34,674 nucleotides of DNA from Spirochaetales bacterium. Lineage in GTDB: Bacteria > Spirochaetota > Spirochaetia > Treponematales > Treponemataceae. The notes under the pieces were generated by a model. It was not told the DNA's origin and ran no database searches. It saw only the letters and a list, made by a program, of their open reading frames with translations. Positions within the stretch are counted from its first letter, which is position 1, and every line of letters starts with the position of its first letter. Of this stretch, positions 9,705 to 17,898 are shown in pieces. Location: positions 1 through 34,674 of the forward strand of contig QKCE01000202.1 in assembly GCA_003245785.1 (NCBI GenBank), given 5' to 3'. Both the position numbers and the translations under genes were made by a program.

Positions 9705-10271
9705 ATGCTGGGTACAATCATAGAAAGATTGAAGAAGTACGAAGCTTCGAGGTGGGACGTTTTTCCGGAGTTTGACGTATACATGGATCAACTCCTGGCG
9801 TGTGCAGGATCGTCAATTTCTTTTTCCGGACAAAACGATACCGACGACATGAGCGAAACGTCCTCGCATCATGAGGACCTGACGACTCATCGGGTGAATA
9901 ATTACGTTAAGCAGGGCTATTTGCCGAAACCCGAAAACAGGAAGTACTCGAGAGAGCATTTGGCCCGCCTTTACGTCCTCCGGATGACTAAGGGCGACGT
10001 CCCGCTTTCCCTTATTTCGGGGGCTCTCGAACGATTGATGCTCAAAGATTCGGCAAGGAAGGTGTCCGAAAATTACGCGGGGTTTCAGGAAGAGCTTATG
10101 GGCAGAATTACGAAAAGGCTCGAGGGAGAGGAAAAAAAAACGGTGGATGACGGGGATGGCCTGGATTATCTCGCGTTGTCTTTGGCCGCCGAGGCCCATG
10201 TTTTGTCGCTGGTTTCGGAAACCATCTTGTCCATGCGGAATCAGGGTTCAAACCATAAAGACGGGTCATAG
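9705..10271 (+). CDS. DUF1836 domain protein, MerR-like helix-turn-helix
   Basis: The 188-residue protein carries the DUF1836 pattern in its first half: THRVNNYVKQGYLPKPENRKYSREHLARLYVLRM, here about residues 61-94 and quoted by its parts THRVNNYVKQGYL and KYSREHLARLYVLRM. This resembles the MerR recognition region, where a dimer-binding helix-turn-helix is followed by the 'Y-S/T-R' wing. The second half is helical and acidic with no obvious ligand motif. A regulatory DNA-binding role is inferred; the target is unknown. It is divergent from arfB, and its end overlaps the nuclease gene by 31 bases tail to tail. The upstream ribosome site (GGGG) is weak. Confidence 0.75.
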   Translation: MLGTIIERLKKYEASRWDVFPEFDVYMDQLLACAGSSISFSGQNDTDDMSETSSHHEDLTTHRVNNYVKQGYLPKPENRKYSREHLARLYVLRMTKGDVPLSLISGALERLMLKDSARKVSENYAGFQEELMGRITKRLEGEEKKTVDDGDGLDYLALSLAAEAHVLSLVSETILSMRNQGSNHKDGS

Positions 10272-11050
10272 GACTTTTCAATTGCGGTTTCGACGCTATC
10301 GCCAAGCAGGTAAAAAAAATCGAATCCCGTAATTCGCTCCGCGTCGTCCACGGAAGACGCGAATGCCAGGGGATCCCCGGCGACTCCCCGGTTTGGAACG
10401 ATGAACGCGATGCAGCGGGTTTCGCTTTCGTTTTTCACTAGCAATACCTTGAAAAAGGCGTCTGGAACCCTGACCCGGTGGTCCCCGATAAATACCCTGT
10501 CCCGGGTAACCCTGTCCGAATAAAATACCGGGCCGCTTACGACGTACACCGCGCCGCAGCGTTCCGCCTCTTTTCGTACCGAAGCTTCGAGCTTCGACCA
10601 AAGCCCCCTGTTCAGGCCGGGGTTTTGCGGGGATACGTTACTGAAAAAAAACGAGGCGATCATCGAACCTTCCGAAAATTTCATGTCCGCCGCCGGAGCC
10701 ATATGCCCGCGATCGTAGCCCGAACGGGTATAGTCCCCGTTGTCCGCCGACATAATGGTGCCGACCGAACCGAACGGGTTGTCAGCGGCCTTTGCCGTCA
10801 GGGCGAGTTCGGGGTCAGGGAAAAAGCGGTCGGCCCTGGACGCCTCGGTGGCGCGGGCTTCCGCGGCCGTAAGACGATAGGCTACCCAGTCAGGCTGGAG
10901 GGTTTCGGGGTTGTAGCGAATGACGCAGCCGGGATGAAACAGAAGCGTGGCCGGCTCGGGTGTCGCGGGAAGCTCGATGAGCGTCGCGCCCGAAAAACAG
11001 AGATTGAAGGCAAAAAGCAAAATTCCGAAAAGGCCAAGGGATGCGGTCAT
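10241..11050 (-). CDS. Secreted DNA/RNA non-specific endonuclease (NUC family)
   Basis: This is a betabetaalpha-metal nuclease of the Serratia type that cuts single- and double-stranded DNA and RNA. The 269-residue precursor starts with a hydrophobic signal-like segment (about 3-21). The catalytic motif is YDRGHMAPAAD with general base His116. The FSNVSPQ stretch follows, with the metal-binding Asn of LNRGLW near 147. The Cys at 18 lacks a good lipobox because Leu precedes it, so ordinary secretion is more likely than lipidation. The protein probably acts in the periplasm or outside, scavenging nucleic acid. No ribosome site is seen before the ATG. A poor promoter match (TGGACG-17-TATTAC) ends 7 bases upstream. 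Confidence 0.9.
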   Translation of the reverse strand: MTASLGLFGILLFAFNLCFSGATLIELPATPEPATLLFHPGCVIRYNPETLQPDWVAYRLTAAEARATEASRADRFFPDPELALTAKAADNPFGSVGTIMSADNGDYTRSGYDRGHMAPAADMKFSEGSMIASFFFSNVSPQNPGLNRGLWSKLEASVRKEAERCGAVYVVSGPVFYSDRVTRDRVFIGDHRVRVPDAFFKVLLVKNESETRCIAFIVPNRGVAGDPLAFASSVDDAERITGFDFFYLLGDSVETAIEKSYDPSLWFEP

Positions 11051-11163
11051 GCCATTCGTAATAGCTTATCGCCGGATTTTCGTCCAGGTTTATTTTTGTT
11101 GCCGAATTGTCAACGCGCTCTTACATTCGTAGGTAAAGACAGGTTAATCGCAGGAGGTTTGAC

Positions 11164-11757
11164 ATGGACTTTATGGAAGCGGTAAGAAATAGAAGAAGCG
11201 TTTACGCCATCGGCCACGATAGGCCAATAGATCGCGAAAGTATCCGGACGCTGGTCGGCGAGGCGGTTTTGCACACCCCGTCGCCGTTCAATTCCCAGGC
11301 GGGCCGGGTGGTGATTCTCTTCGGCGAGGAAAGCCGGGACTTCTGGAAGATCGTCGAAAAGACCCTGGAACCCATGGTTCCCAAGGAAGCCTTCGGTAAA
11401 ACGGTCGAGAAGCTCGCGGGATTCGCGGCGGGTCACGGAACGATTCTTTTCTTCGAGGAAGAGGCGATCGTAAAGGGACTTCAGGAGAAATTCCCGGGAT
11501 ATTCCGAAAAATTTCCCGTCTGGTCGACCCAGTCGAACGGCATGTTGGAGTTCGTGACCTGGACCGCCCTTGAGGCGGCGGGTCTCGGCGCCTCGCTACA
11601 GCACTACAATCCGGTGATAGACGACGCGGTAAAGGCCCGCTGGAAGCTACCGGCGAGCTGGAAACTCTACGCGGAAATGCCTTTCGGTTCCGTCGTAAGC
11701 CCAGCGGGAGATAAGGAATTCACTCCCCTCGACGGGCGCCTGAAATCTTTCGGCTGA
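11164..11757 (+). CDS. Nitroreductase family flavoprotein
   Basis: These are FMN-dependent NAD(P)H oxidoreductases that reduce nitro or quinone compounds. The 197-residue product starts with the family hallmark VRNRRSVYAIG, whose Arg-Arg-Ser contacts the FMN phosphate. It also has PSPFNSQAGRVVI (residues ~39-51), GMLEFVTWTALEAAGLGASLQHYNP and a C-terminal FGS segment. Length and layout match the small YdgI/HBN-like group. AGGAGG lies 6 bases before the ATG. The gene is divergent from the nuclease. The physiological substrate cannot be told from sequence. No terminator hairpin is visible after it. Confidence 0.9.
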   Translation: MDFMEAVRNRRSVYAIGHDRPIDRESIRTLVGEAVLHTPSPFNSQAGRVVILFGEESRDFWKIVEKTLEPMVPKEAFGKTVEKLAGFAAGHGTILFFEEEAIVKGLQEKFPGYSEKFPVWSTQSNGMLEFVTWTALEAAGLGASLQHYNPVIDDAVKARWKLPASWKLYAEMPFGSVVSPAGDKEFTPLDGRLKSFG

Positions 11758-11786
11758 GGAAAACGAAAAAAAAAAAGGATTCCCGC

Positions 11787-11826
11787 TTGACACGTTTTTG
11801 AATCGGGTTTAAGTTCGGAATATACC
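11787..11826 (+). promoter_or_regulatory. Probable promoter(s) for the leader peptide and ABC exporter operon
   Basis: Two overlapping -35/-10 pairs are visible. One is TTGACA (11787-11792), 17 bases, TAAGTT (11810-11815). The other is TTGAAT (11798-11803), 17 bases, TATACC (11821-11826). Either would give a leader of roughly 270-280 bases before the first ABC gene. Confidence 0.5.
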
Positions 11827-11867
11827 CACTCGGGAAACCGAAGACTTCAAAGGGAAAGGAGACCGGA

Positions 11868-11966
11868 ATGATCAAGAATGCAACCTATACCGCATTTAAT
11901 ATTTGCGATAGCGGCGTATTCGCGTCCGCGTATAGTGGCGACTGGCCCTTCCGGTTTGTCCAGTAG
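11868..11966 (+). CDS. 32-residue leader peptide, probable attenuation regulator
   Basis: A short open frame starts MIKNATYTAFN and ends GDWPFRFVQ, with an excellent AAAGGAG 6 bases before its ATG. It sits between a promoter and an intrinsic terminator, upstream of a two-gene ABC exporter. Its last codons (GAC TGG CCC, 11940-11948) contain CTGGCCC, which can pair at 6 of 7 bases with the 5' arm of the terminator (11988-11994). Reading or stalling on this frame could therefore decide whether the terminator forms. I do not recognise the peptide. Alternatives are a free-standing small protein or a chance frame, but the ribosome site and position argue against chance. Confidence 0.6.
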   Translation: MIKNATYTAFNICDSGVFASAYSGDWPFRFVQ

Positions 11967-11984
11967 GACATCCTTTACCAGAAG

Positions 11985-12022
11985 AGAGGACCAGCGCCGT
12001 TGGAGGCCTGGTCCTTTTTTTT
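11985..12022 (+). terminator. Attenuator-type intrinsic terminator before the ABC exporter genes
   Basis: A stem GGACCAG / CTGGTCC (11988-11994 with 12008-12014), extendable by A-T and G-T pairs, is followed by eight T. It stands 19 bases after the leader stop codon and about 80 bases before the first ABC start. The T run can alternatively pair in another hairpin, TTTTTTTGCGT / ACGCAAAAAAA (12016-12026 with 12037-12047). The remaining leader to 12100 shows only the GGGAGG ribosome site of the next gene. Confidence 0.8.
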
Positions 12023-12100
12023 GCGTTTCCGTTCCCACGCAAAAAAATTGACGCGGATCAGGCCTCATAGCCTCCAAGCGATGCTTCCGGGAGGAAGACC

Positions 12101-14065
12101 GTGTCAAACAACAAAGAAACGTATAGCATTCAGAAAAACTCGTGGCCCCGGTTCGGAAGAATCGGACTTCTTTGGAACGCCCTTACGGGATGGAGGCTTC
12201 TCTATCTCGCCGGGCTTTTGGCCCTGACGTGCGAGGTATTTTTCACCTTCGCCTCGCCGGTCATCGTAAAGCTGACAATCGATAGCGTTATCGGAACCGC
12301 CGAACCCTGGGTGCCGGCGCCTCTCGTCTATCTCGTGCGGCCCTTCCTTGGGGAAGGACTCTCGGGCGGCGGGCTGCTTCCGGTTCCCGAAGTCGCGGGA
12401 GACGCGGCAACCTCCGCCTGGATTTGGAGGCCTTGGCTCCGAACCCATTTATGGGCCATCGGGATCGCCTTCGTCGCCTTTATCCTTTTGCAGGCCCTGT
12501 TCAGCTTCGTGACTTCCTTCAGCGTGAACGTGGCGGCCGAGCGGGCGGCGAAGGCGATGCGCGACCGCCTCTACGGCCATATCCAGGATTTGCCCTACGA
12601 GTCGATGCTCCGGGCGCAGACCGGCGATTGGCTGCAGCGCTGCACTTCCGACGTGGATACCACCCGGCGGTTCATCGCCTTCGAGTTCGTGGAGATGTTC
12701 CGCACCTTCATTCTCGCGGCCTTCGCGTTTCCCGTGATGGTTTCGTTGAGCCCGCGGCTTACCGCGTGGGGCATCCTCGTGATGCCGGTGATCATGGCGT
12801 TCTCGTTCTTTTTCCACAAGGTGGTGGAGAAACTGTTTCTCGGGGCCGACGAGCGCGAGGGCGTTCTGTCGGGAATCGTGCAGGAAAACGTGACGGGCGT
12901 GCGGGTCGTTCGGGCCTTCGCCCGGCAAAAGTACGAGCTCGAGCGGTTCGGCGAGGCGAATACGCGCTTCAGGGACCAGGTGTTCAAGCTCATCGCCTGG
13001 CTCGCCTTCTACTGGGGCTTCTCGAGCTTTCTCGGGCTGTTTCAGTTGGCGGTCGTCCTCGGGTCCGGCCTCTGGCTCTATACGGCCGGGGCGGTTACCC
13101 TGGGGACCCTGGTGCTGTTCCTGACCTACGAGCAGCAGGTCCTGTGGCCGATCCGGCAGTTCGGGCGCCTGCTCGCCGATACGGGAAAGACGAAGGTGGC
13201 CTTGGGCCGCATGGCGGAATTGCTCGCCCTGTCCCCGGAAAGGGACCTGAACGAGACCGAGATAGTGGAACTGGAGGACGGCAGCGGAATCGCGCGGCAC
13301 AGGAACCGCGACTGGGCGCTCGGCCCGATCGAGTTCCAGCACGTAAGCTTTTCCTACCCCGACGGAACCGAGGTCTTGAAGGACGTTTCGTTCAGGATGC
13401 GTTCCGGCGACCACCTGGCCATCGTGGGCCCGACGGGAAGCGGCAAGTCTACGCTTGTGCATTTGCTGCTCCGGCTTTATGAACCGACTTCCGGCAGGAT
13501 CCTGATCGACGGCCGGGACGTGAGGACGATCCCCAAGCGGGAACTTCGCGGCAAGATCGCCCTCGTCCTCCAGGACGGGTTCCTGTACGGAAAAACAGTG
13601 AGGGAGAACATCTGCATCGGGCAAACCGGCTTGGACGATTCCCGGCTGGTCGAGGCCGCCGAGAAAGCGGCGTTCCACTCGGTGGCCGAGGATTTCCGCG
13701 AAGGCTACGCGACGATGGTCGGCGAGCGCGGCGTGACCCTTTCGGGCGGCCAGCGCCAACGGCTTTCCCTCGCGCGGGCCCTTATCAGGAAAACGCCGAT
13801 CCTGGTGCTGGACGACTCCCTGAGCGCGGTGGATACCGAGACGGACCGGACCATACGGGATGCGATAGGGAAGGGTTCCGCGGTTGGGGACGGGGGGACG
13901 ACGACGATAATTATCGCCCATCGCCTTACCACCCTCGCCGAGGCGGATCAGATACTGGTCCTGGAAAACGGACGGGTAACCGCCCACGGAAGGCATGAGG
14001 ATCTGGTCGTGAAACCGGGTCTTTACCGCAGGTTGGCGGAGCTGCAAAGCGCCATATGCGGTTGA
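12101..14065 (+). CDS. ABC exporter half-transporter, subunit 1 (degenerate catalytic site)
   Basis: This is a type IV exporter half with an N-terminal membrane domain of about six segments and a C-terminal ATPase, 654 residues. The ATPase has Walker A GPTGSGKST (443-451), a canonical LSGGQ (547-551) and H-loop His607. After Walker B, Asp572 replaces the catalytic Glu (LVLDDS). In heterodimeric exporters such as BmrCD and TM287/288 one subunit carries exactly this change. The loop between the first two membrane segments is enlarged and Gly/Pro-rich. The start is a GTG with GGGAGG 8 bases upstream. It is preceded by a leader peptide and terminator, and its partner follows after 18 bases. Multidrug export is the likely role, but the substrate is unknown. 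Confidence 0.92.
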   Translation: MSNNKETYSIQKNSWPRFGRIGLLWNALTGWRLLYLAGLLALTCEVFFTFASPVIVKLTIDSVIGTAEPWVPAPLVYLVRPFLGEGLSGGGLLPVPEVAGDAATSAWIWRPWLRTHLWAIGIAFVAFILLQALFSFVTSFSVNVAAERAAKAMRDRLYGHIQDLPYESMLRAQTGDWLQRCTSDVDTTRRFIAFEFVEMFRTFILAAFAFPVMVSLSPRLTAWGILVMPVIMAFSFFFHKVVEKLFLGADEREGVLSGIVQENVTGVRVVRAFARQKYELERFGEANTRFRDQVFKLIAWLAFYWGFSSFLGLFQLAVVLGSGLWLYTAGAVTLGTLVLFLTYEQQVLWPIRQFGRLLADTGKTKVALGRMAELLALSPERDLNETEIVELEDGSGIARHRNRDWALGPIEFQHVSFSYPDGTEVLKDVSFRMRSGDHLAIVGPTGSGKSTLVHLLLRLYEPTSGRILIDGRDVRTIPKRELRGKIALVLQDGFLYGKTVRENICIGQTGLDDSRLVEAAEKAAFHSVAEDFREGYATMVGERGVTLSGGQRQRLSLARALIRKTPILVLDDSLSAVDTETDRTIRDAIGKGSAVGDGGTTTIIIAHRLTTLAEADQILVLENGRVTAHGRHEDLVVKPGLYRRLAELQSAICG

Positions 14066-14083
14066 TTTGCAAGGAAGCGAAAA

Positions 14084-15928
14084 ATGTCGGAAAACAAGGA
14101 ATTTGAGGAAAAGGATTACAGCTCCCGGTTCGACTGGGAGATTTGGAAAAAAATACTGCGTTTCGGGAAGGCCCTGTATCCCCTCATCGGGATCATGGTT
14201 TTCATCATGATCGGGGTCGCCGTCATCGACGGCGTATTTCCCCAAATGACCCGATACGCCATAGACGTATTGGTCCCGGCCCTCGGAACGCCGGGAATCG
14301 AAAAACGCATCGCGGCCTTCATCGTGAAGTATGCCCTGTTGGCCCTCTGGCAAGGAATAAACGTCTGGGGGTTCATCATCATCGCGGGAATCATCGAGGT
14401 ACGGCTCTGCCACACCCTCCGGGACAAGGCGTTCAATCGCCTTCAGGAGCTGAGCTTTTCGTACTACGACCGGACTCCCGCGGGGTGGATCATGGCGCGG
14501 ATGACCTCGGACGCCCAGAAACTGGGAGACACCATCGCCTGGGGAATTGTCGACTTGGTCTGGGGCAGCGCGATGATGGCATCGATCGTGTTTTTCATGC
14601 TGGCGATGTACCCGCTTCTCGCGGTTATAACGCTGTCCTTCGTGCCATTCCTCCTGGCCGCCACGTTCTGGTTCCAAAAGCGGATCCTGCAGGCCCAGCG
14701 GAAGGCGCGAAAGGCGAATTCGATCCTCACGGGAACGTTCAATGAAGGGCTTCAAGGCGCGCGCACCTCGAAAACGCTCGTGCTCGAATCGTACAACCGT
14801 ACCGAATTCGGCGCGAAAAGCTCAACGCTCCGGGATCATTCAATCAGGGCCGCGCGGCTTTCGGCCCTGTACCTTCCGATCGTGATTTTCCTCGCCGCGA
14901 CGGGCGCCGCCCTGGCGCTCGGCGCCGGCGGGACCTTCGTGGTGAAGGGCATGATTACCTTTGGAACCCTCGTGGCGTTCGTGAACTACGCCATGATGTT
15001 TTTCGATCCGGCCCGCGAGGTCGCCCGGGTACTTTCGGAATTCCAGGCGGCCCAGGCGAGCGCCGAACGGCTTTTGGGCCTCGTGGAGACCGAGCCGGAA
15101 ATAATGGACCGGGACGGGGCGATCGCCGATGGCGACGTGCGGGGCGAATTGGCCCTGGACGGGGTTTCGTTCCGGTATTCCGAGAACGGGCCCTGGATTT
15201 TCAGGGACTTCTCCCTCGCGATTCCCGAGGGGCAGACCCTTGCCGTGGTCGGTGAAACCGGCTGCGGCAAGTCGACCCTGGTCAACCTGCTTTGCCGGTT
15301 TTACGAGCCCCAGGAAGGCTCGATTCTCGTGGACGGGGCGGATTACCGCGAACGGACCCAGCATTGGCTGCATAGCCGGCTCGGGTACGTACTGCAGACC
15401 CCGCTCCTGTTCTCGGGAACGATCCGGGACAATATCCGGTACGGCAGGCTCGACGCCTCGGAAGGGGATATAATCGAGGCGGCCCGGGGCGCCAACGCCC
15501 TTGGCTTTATAGAGAAGCTCGAAAATGGCTTCGACACGACGGTCGGCGAGGGGGGCGTGCTCCTTTCCGTCGGCCAAAAGCAGCTTATCAGCCTGGCGAG
15601 GGCCCTGGTCGCGGATCCCCGGATCATGGTGCTCGACGAGGCCACGAGTTCGGTGGATACCGAGACCGAGGTCCTCATCCAGGGCGCGGTTGACCGGCTT
15701 CTCGCGAACCGGACGAGCATCGTGATCGCCCACCGGCTTTCCACGATCCGGAACGCGGACCGAATCATCGTGATGGACGCGGGACGGGTTATCGAGGACG
15801 GTACTCACGAGGACCTTCTCGCCTTACGAGGGGTGTACTGGAAGCTTTATACGCGCCAGTTCCTCGACGAGGACTCCCTGGCGGAGGCCGCCCGTTCCGG
15901 CGGCGACGAGGAAGAAGTCCGGGCCTAA
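14084..15928 (+). CDS. ABC exporter half-transporter, subunit 2 (catalytic)
   Basis: This is the second half of the heterodimer, 614 residues, with the same membrane-domain plus ATPase order. Walker A is GETGCGKST (390-398). Walker B is followed by the catalytic Glu519 (LDEATSSVD), and His550 is the H-loop. The signature is LSVGQ (494-498) instead of LSGGQ. Its intact Walker B would pair across the dimer with the intact LSGGQ of subunit 1, giving one active site. Its altered signature pairs with the Asp-containing site of subunit 1, giving one degenerate site. This complementarity strongly supports an obligate heterodimer. AAGGAAG precedes the ATG, and a terminator follows. Confidence 0.93.
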   Translation: MSENKEFEEKDYSSRFDWEIWKKILRFGKALYPLIGIMVFIMIGVAVIDGVFPQMTRYAIDVLVPALGTPGIEKRIAAFIVKYALLALWQGINVWGFIIIAGIIEVRLCHTLRDKAFNRLQELSFSYYDRTPAGWIMARMTSDAQKLGDTIAWGIVDLVWGSAMMASIVFFMLAMYPLLAVITLSFVPFLLAATFWFQKRILQAQRKARKANSILTGTFNEGLQGARTSKTLVLESYNRTEFGAKSSTLRDHSIRAARLSALYLPIVIFLAATGAALALGAGGTFVVKGMITFGTLVAFVNYAMMFFDPAREVARVLSEFQAAQASAERLLGLVETEPEIMDRDGAIADGDVRGELALDGVSFRYSENGPWIFRDFSLAIPEGQTLAVVGETGCGKSTLVNLLCRFYEPQEGSILVDGADYRERTQHWLHSRLGYVLQTPLLFSGTIRDNIRYGRLDASEGDIIEAARGANALGFIEKLENGFDTTVGEGGVLLSVGQKQLISLARALVADPRIMVLDEATSSVDTETEVLIQGAVDRLLANRTSIVIAHRLSTIRNADRIIVMDAGRVIEDGTHEDLLALRGVYWKLYTRQFLDEDSLAEAARSGGDEEEVRA

Positions 15929-15967
15929 CGCCTTTGCCCGAAACGCCGAGGGCTGAAAAAATACTGC

Positions 15968-16005
15968 AGCGGGCGCATCCTCGCTTGAGGAAGCGCCCGC
16001 TTTTT
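15968..16005 (+). terminator. Intrinsic terminator after the ABC exporter operon
   Basis: A 9-bp stem AGCGGGCGC / GCGCCCGCT encloses an inner CCTC/GAGG stem and is followed by a run of T. Confidence 0.88.
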
Positions 16006-16081
16006 GATAGGGTATCTCCGAAAGCACGGCAGACAGGTCACGTATTCCCGATGCCGAACCGCGAAAAGGAGAGTTCCCGCC

Positions 16082-16687
16082 ATGCATGTGGTTTGTCTCG
16101 ATCTCGAAGGCGTGTTGGTTCCCGAAATTTGGATAGAGTTTTCCCTCGCCACTAAAATAGAAGACCTCAAGATTACTACCCGCGACGAGCCGGATTACGA
16201 CAAGCTCATGCGGTATCGTCTCGATATACTTGACGGGCACGGGCTGAAGCTGGCGGATATCCAGCGGGTTATCGGGGGAATGGATCCCCTTCCCGGCGCC
16301 GGGGAGTTCATCGCGGAGCTGAAGGCGACGGCCCAGGTAATAATCCTTTCGGACACCTTTACCCAGTTCGCGAAACCGTTGATGGAAAAACTCGGGTATC
16401 CGACCCTGTTTTGCAACAGCCTCGTCGTCGATCCGGACGGGAAGGTATCGGGATACGAGCTGCGGCAAAAAGACGGCAAGCGGAAGGCCGTGGAAGCCCT
16501 GAAATCGCTCAACATGAAGGTGTTCGCCGCGGGCGACTCCTTCAATGACCTTTCGATGATAAAAGCCGCGGACTCGGGAGCCCTTTTCCGGTCTCCCGAA
16601 TCGATACGGAAACAAAACCCCCAAATACCGGCGTATGAAACCTACGATGAACTGCTCGACCGGGTGAAAGGGTTCGTCAGGGACTAG
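16082..16687 (+). CDS. thrH: ThrH: phosphoserine phosphatase / homoserine phosphotransferase (HAD family)
   Basis: ThrH dephosphorylates phosphoserine and can pass the phosphate to homoserine, linking serine and threonine synthesis. The 201-residue product matches the Pseudomonas ThrH pattern closely. It has DLEGVLVPEIW with nucleophile Asp7, TTRDEPDYD, SDTF (HAD motif II), LRQKDGKRKAVEALKSL and AAGDSFNDLSM (motif III). The frame is open upstream, but the ATG at 16082 has AAGGAG before it and gives the family N-terminus. It lies alone after a terminator. Its stop shares bases with the stop of the oncoming MFS gene (CTAG). No thrB or serB is seen nearby. Confidence 0.94.
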   Translation: MHVVCLDLEGVLVPEIWIEFSLATKIEDLKITTRDEPDYDKLMRYRLDILDGHGLKLADIQRVIGGMDPLPGAGEFIAELKATAQVIILSDTFTQFAKPLMEKLGYPTLFCNSLVVDPDGKVSGYELRQKDGKRKAVEALKSLNMKVFAAGDSFNDLSMIKAADSGALFRSPESIRKQNPQIPAYETYDELLDRVKGFVRD

Positions 16688-17898
16688 GAAGCCGACGCGT
16701 TCGCGCCGTCTCCCAAATGAGCCTCCCCCACGCGCAAGAGTAGCGAAAAGGCAAGGGTAAGCGCGCCGAGAAGGGCGAATGTCGCGGAAAGGGAATGGTC
16801 GCTTAATAGTCCAACCGCCGGATAGAGCGCGGTGGTGAGGATGCGTTCCATCATGGAAACCCCCGAGAGTACCGTGGCGCGTTGGCGGCTTGCGATTTGC
16901 GCGTTCATGAGCGCCGACAGCATGGGCCGCCGGAACATCTTCAGGATGGTAATCCCGAATATCGCGACCAGCGCCGCCCCGATTCCCGGCACGAAGGCGA
17001 TGAGCAGGTAAAGTGCGCCGGGTATTCCCGAGGAGAGGAAAAGGGTCCTGGCCGTCCCGAGACGTTTCCGGACCGGTTCCGAAAACGCGAGGAGAGCGGT
17101 CGCGCCGAGGTTGAAGGCGGCGGGAACGAATCCCTGTGCCCCTAGCGGAAAGCCGTTTTTCATCAGCAGGGCTTGGTAAAACCAGAACATGAAAAAAGTC
17201 ATCGACGAGATGGCCGCGTAATTGAGGCTGAACCTCGTGAGGCTTGAACGCCGAAAAATGAATTTGAACCCCTCGAGGCCGGCCTTGAGGGGATTCCCCC
17301 GTTCCCTTTCCCGTTCGGGCTCCGGCGCGAAGAGGGCGATGAGCCCGGAAATGAAAATCGCCGCCGCCGTCCCGAGAAACACGAGGCCGAGGGCCCGTTC
17401 GTAGGGAACAATGCCGGATCCCGCGAAGAGCGTTCCCGCGGGGAAACCGATAAGAAGACCCAGGGTTCCGGCGGCGTCGTAACGGGAGAGAAACCGCGAG
17501 CTTTCCTCTTCCAGGCCCTCCGCCATGAGCGTTTCGTAAAACAGGGCGGTGTCCGCGCCGCTGAATAGCGTCATCCCGACGGCGCAAATCAATTCCGCCG
17601 CGGCAAGAACCGGGAAGGATCGGGTGAACGCGAAGATCGCAAACCCGCCGCCGAAGAAAAGCGAACCCAGGAAGAGGGACCACTTGCGGCCGAAGCGATC
17701 CGCTACCACCCCCGTGGGTATCTCGAAAACGAACATCCCCGCGCCGAAAACGCATTCCAGCAGGAACATCTGGGTATAGGAAAACCCCAGGCGCACCAGG
17801 AAAAAGGGCACCGCGAGGGCGCCGAAAAACTGGAGGTTCTTCAGGAAATTGAAGGCATACAGAACGCGGTGGCGTGAGCCGTGATGTATCGCGATCAC
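16684..17898 (-). CDS. MFS transporter
   Basis: A 404-residue protein with about 12 hydrophobic segments. A clear major-facilitator loop-2 motif, GVVADRFGRKW, follows the second segment (about residues 54-64). A charged central loop, PEPERERERG, separates the two halves. The start is taken as the GTG at 17898, whose GTGA overlaps the stop of the upstream ABC gene, so the two are probably translationally coupled. AGGA lies upstream inside that gene. A drug or metabolite exporter is the usual role of this type, but no substrate motif is recognisable. It ends tail to tail with thrH, overlapping by 4 bases. Confidence 0.88.
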   Translation of the reverse strand: MIAIHHGSRHRVLYAFNFLKNLQFFGALAVPFFLVRLGFSYTQMFLLECVFGAGMFVFEIPTGVVADRFGRKWSLFLGSLFFGGGFAIFAFTRSFPVLAAAELICAVGMTLFSGADTALFYETLMAEGLEEESSRFLSRYDAAGTLGLLIGFPAGTLFAGSGIVPYERALGLVFLGTAAAIFISGLIALFAPEPERERERGNPLKAGLEGFKFIFRRSSLTRFSLNYAAISSMTFFMFWFYQALLMKNGFPLGAQGFVPAAFNLGATALLAFSEPVRKRLGTARTLFLSSGIPGALYLLIAFVPGIGAALVAIFGITILKMFRRPMLSALMNAQIASRQRATVLSGVSMMERILTTALYPAVGLLSDHSLSATFALLGALTLAFSLLLRVGEAHLGDGANASAS

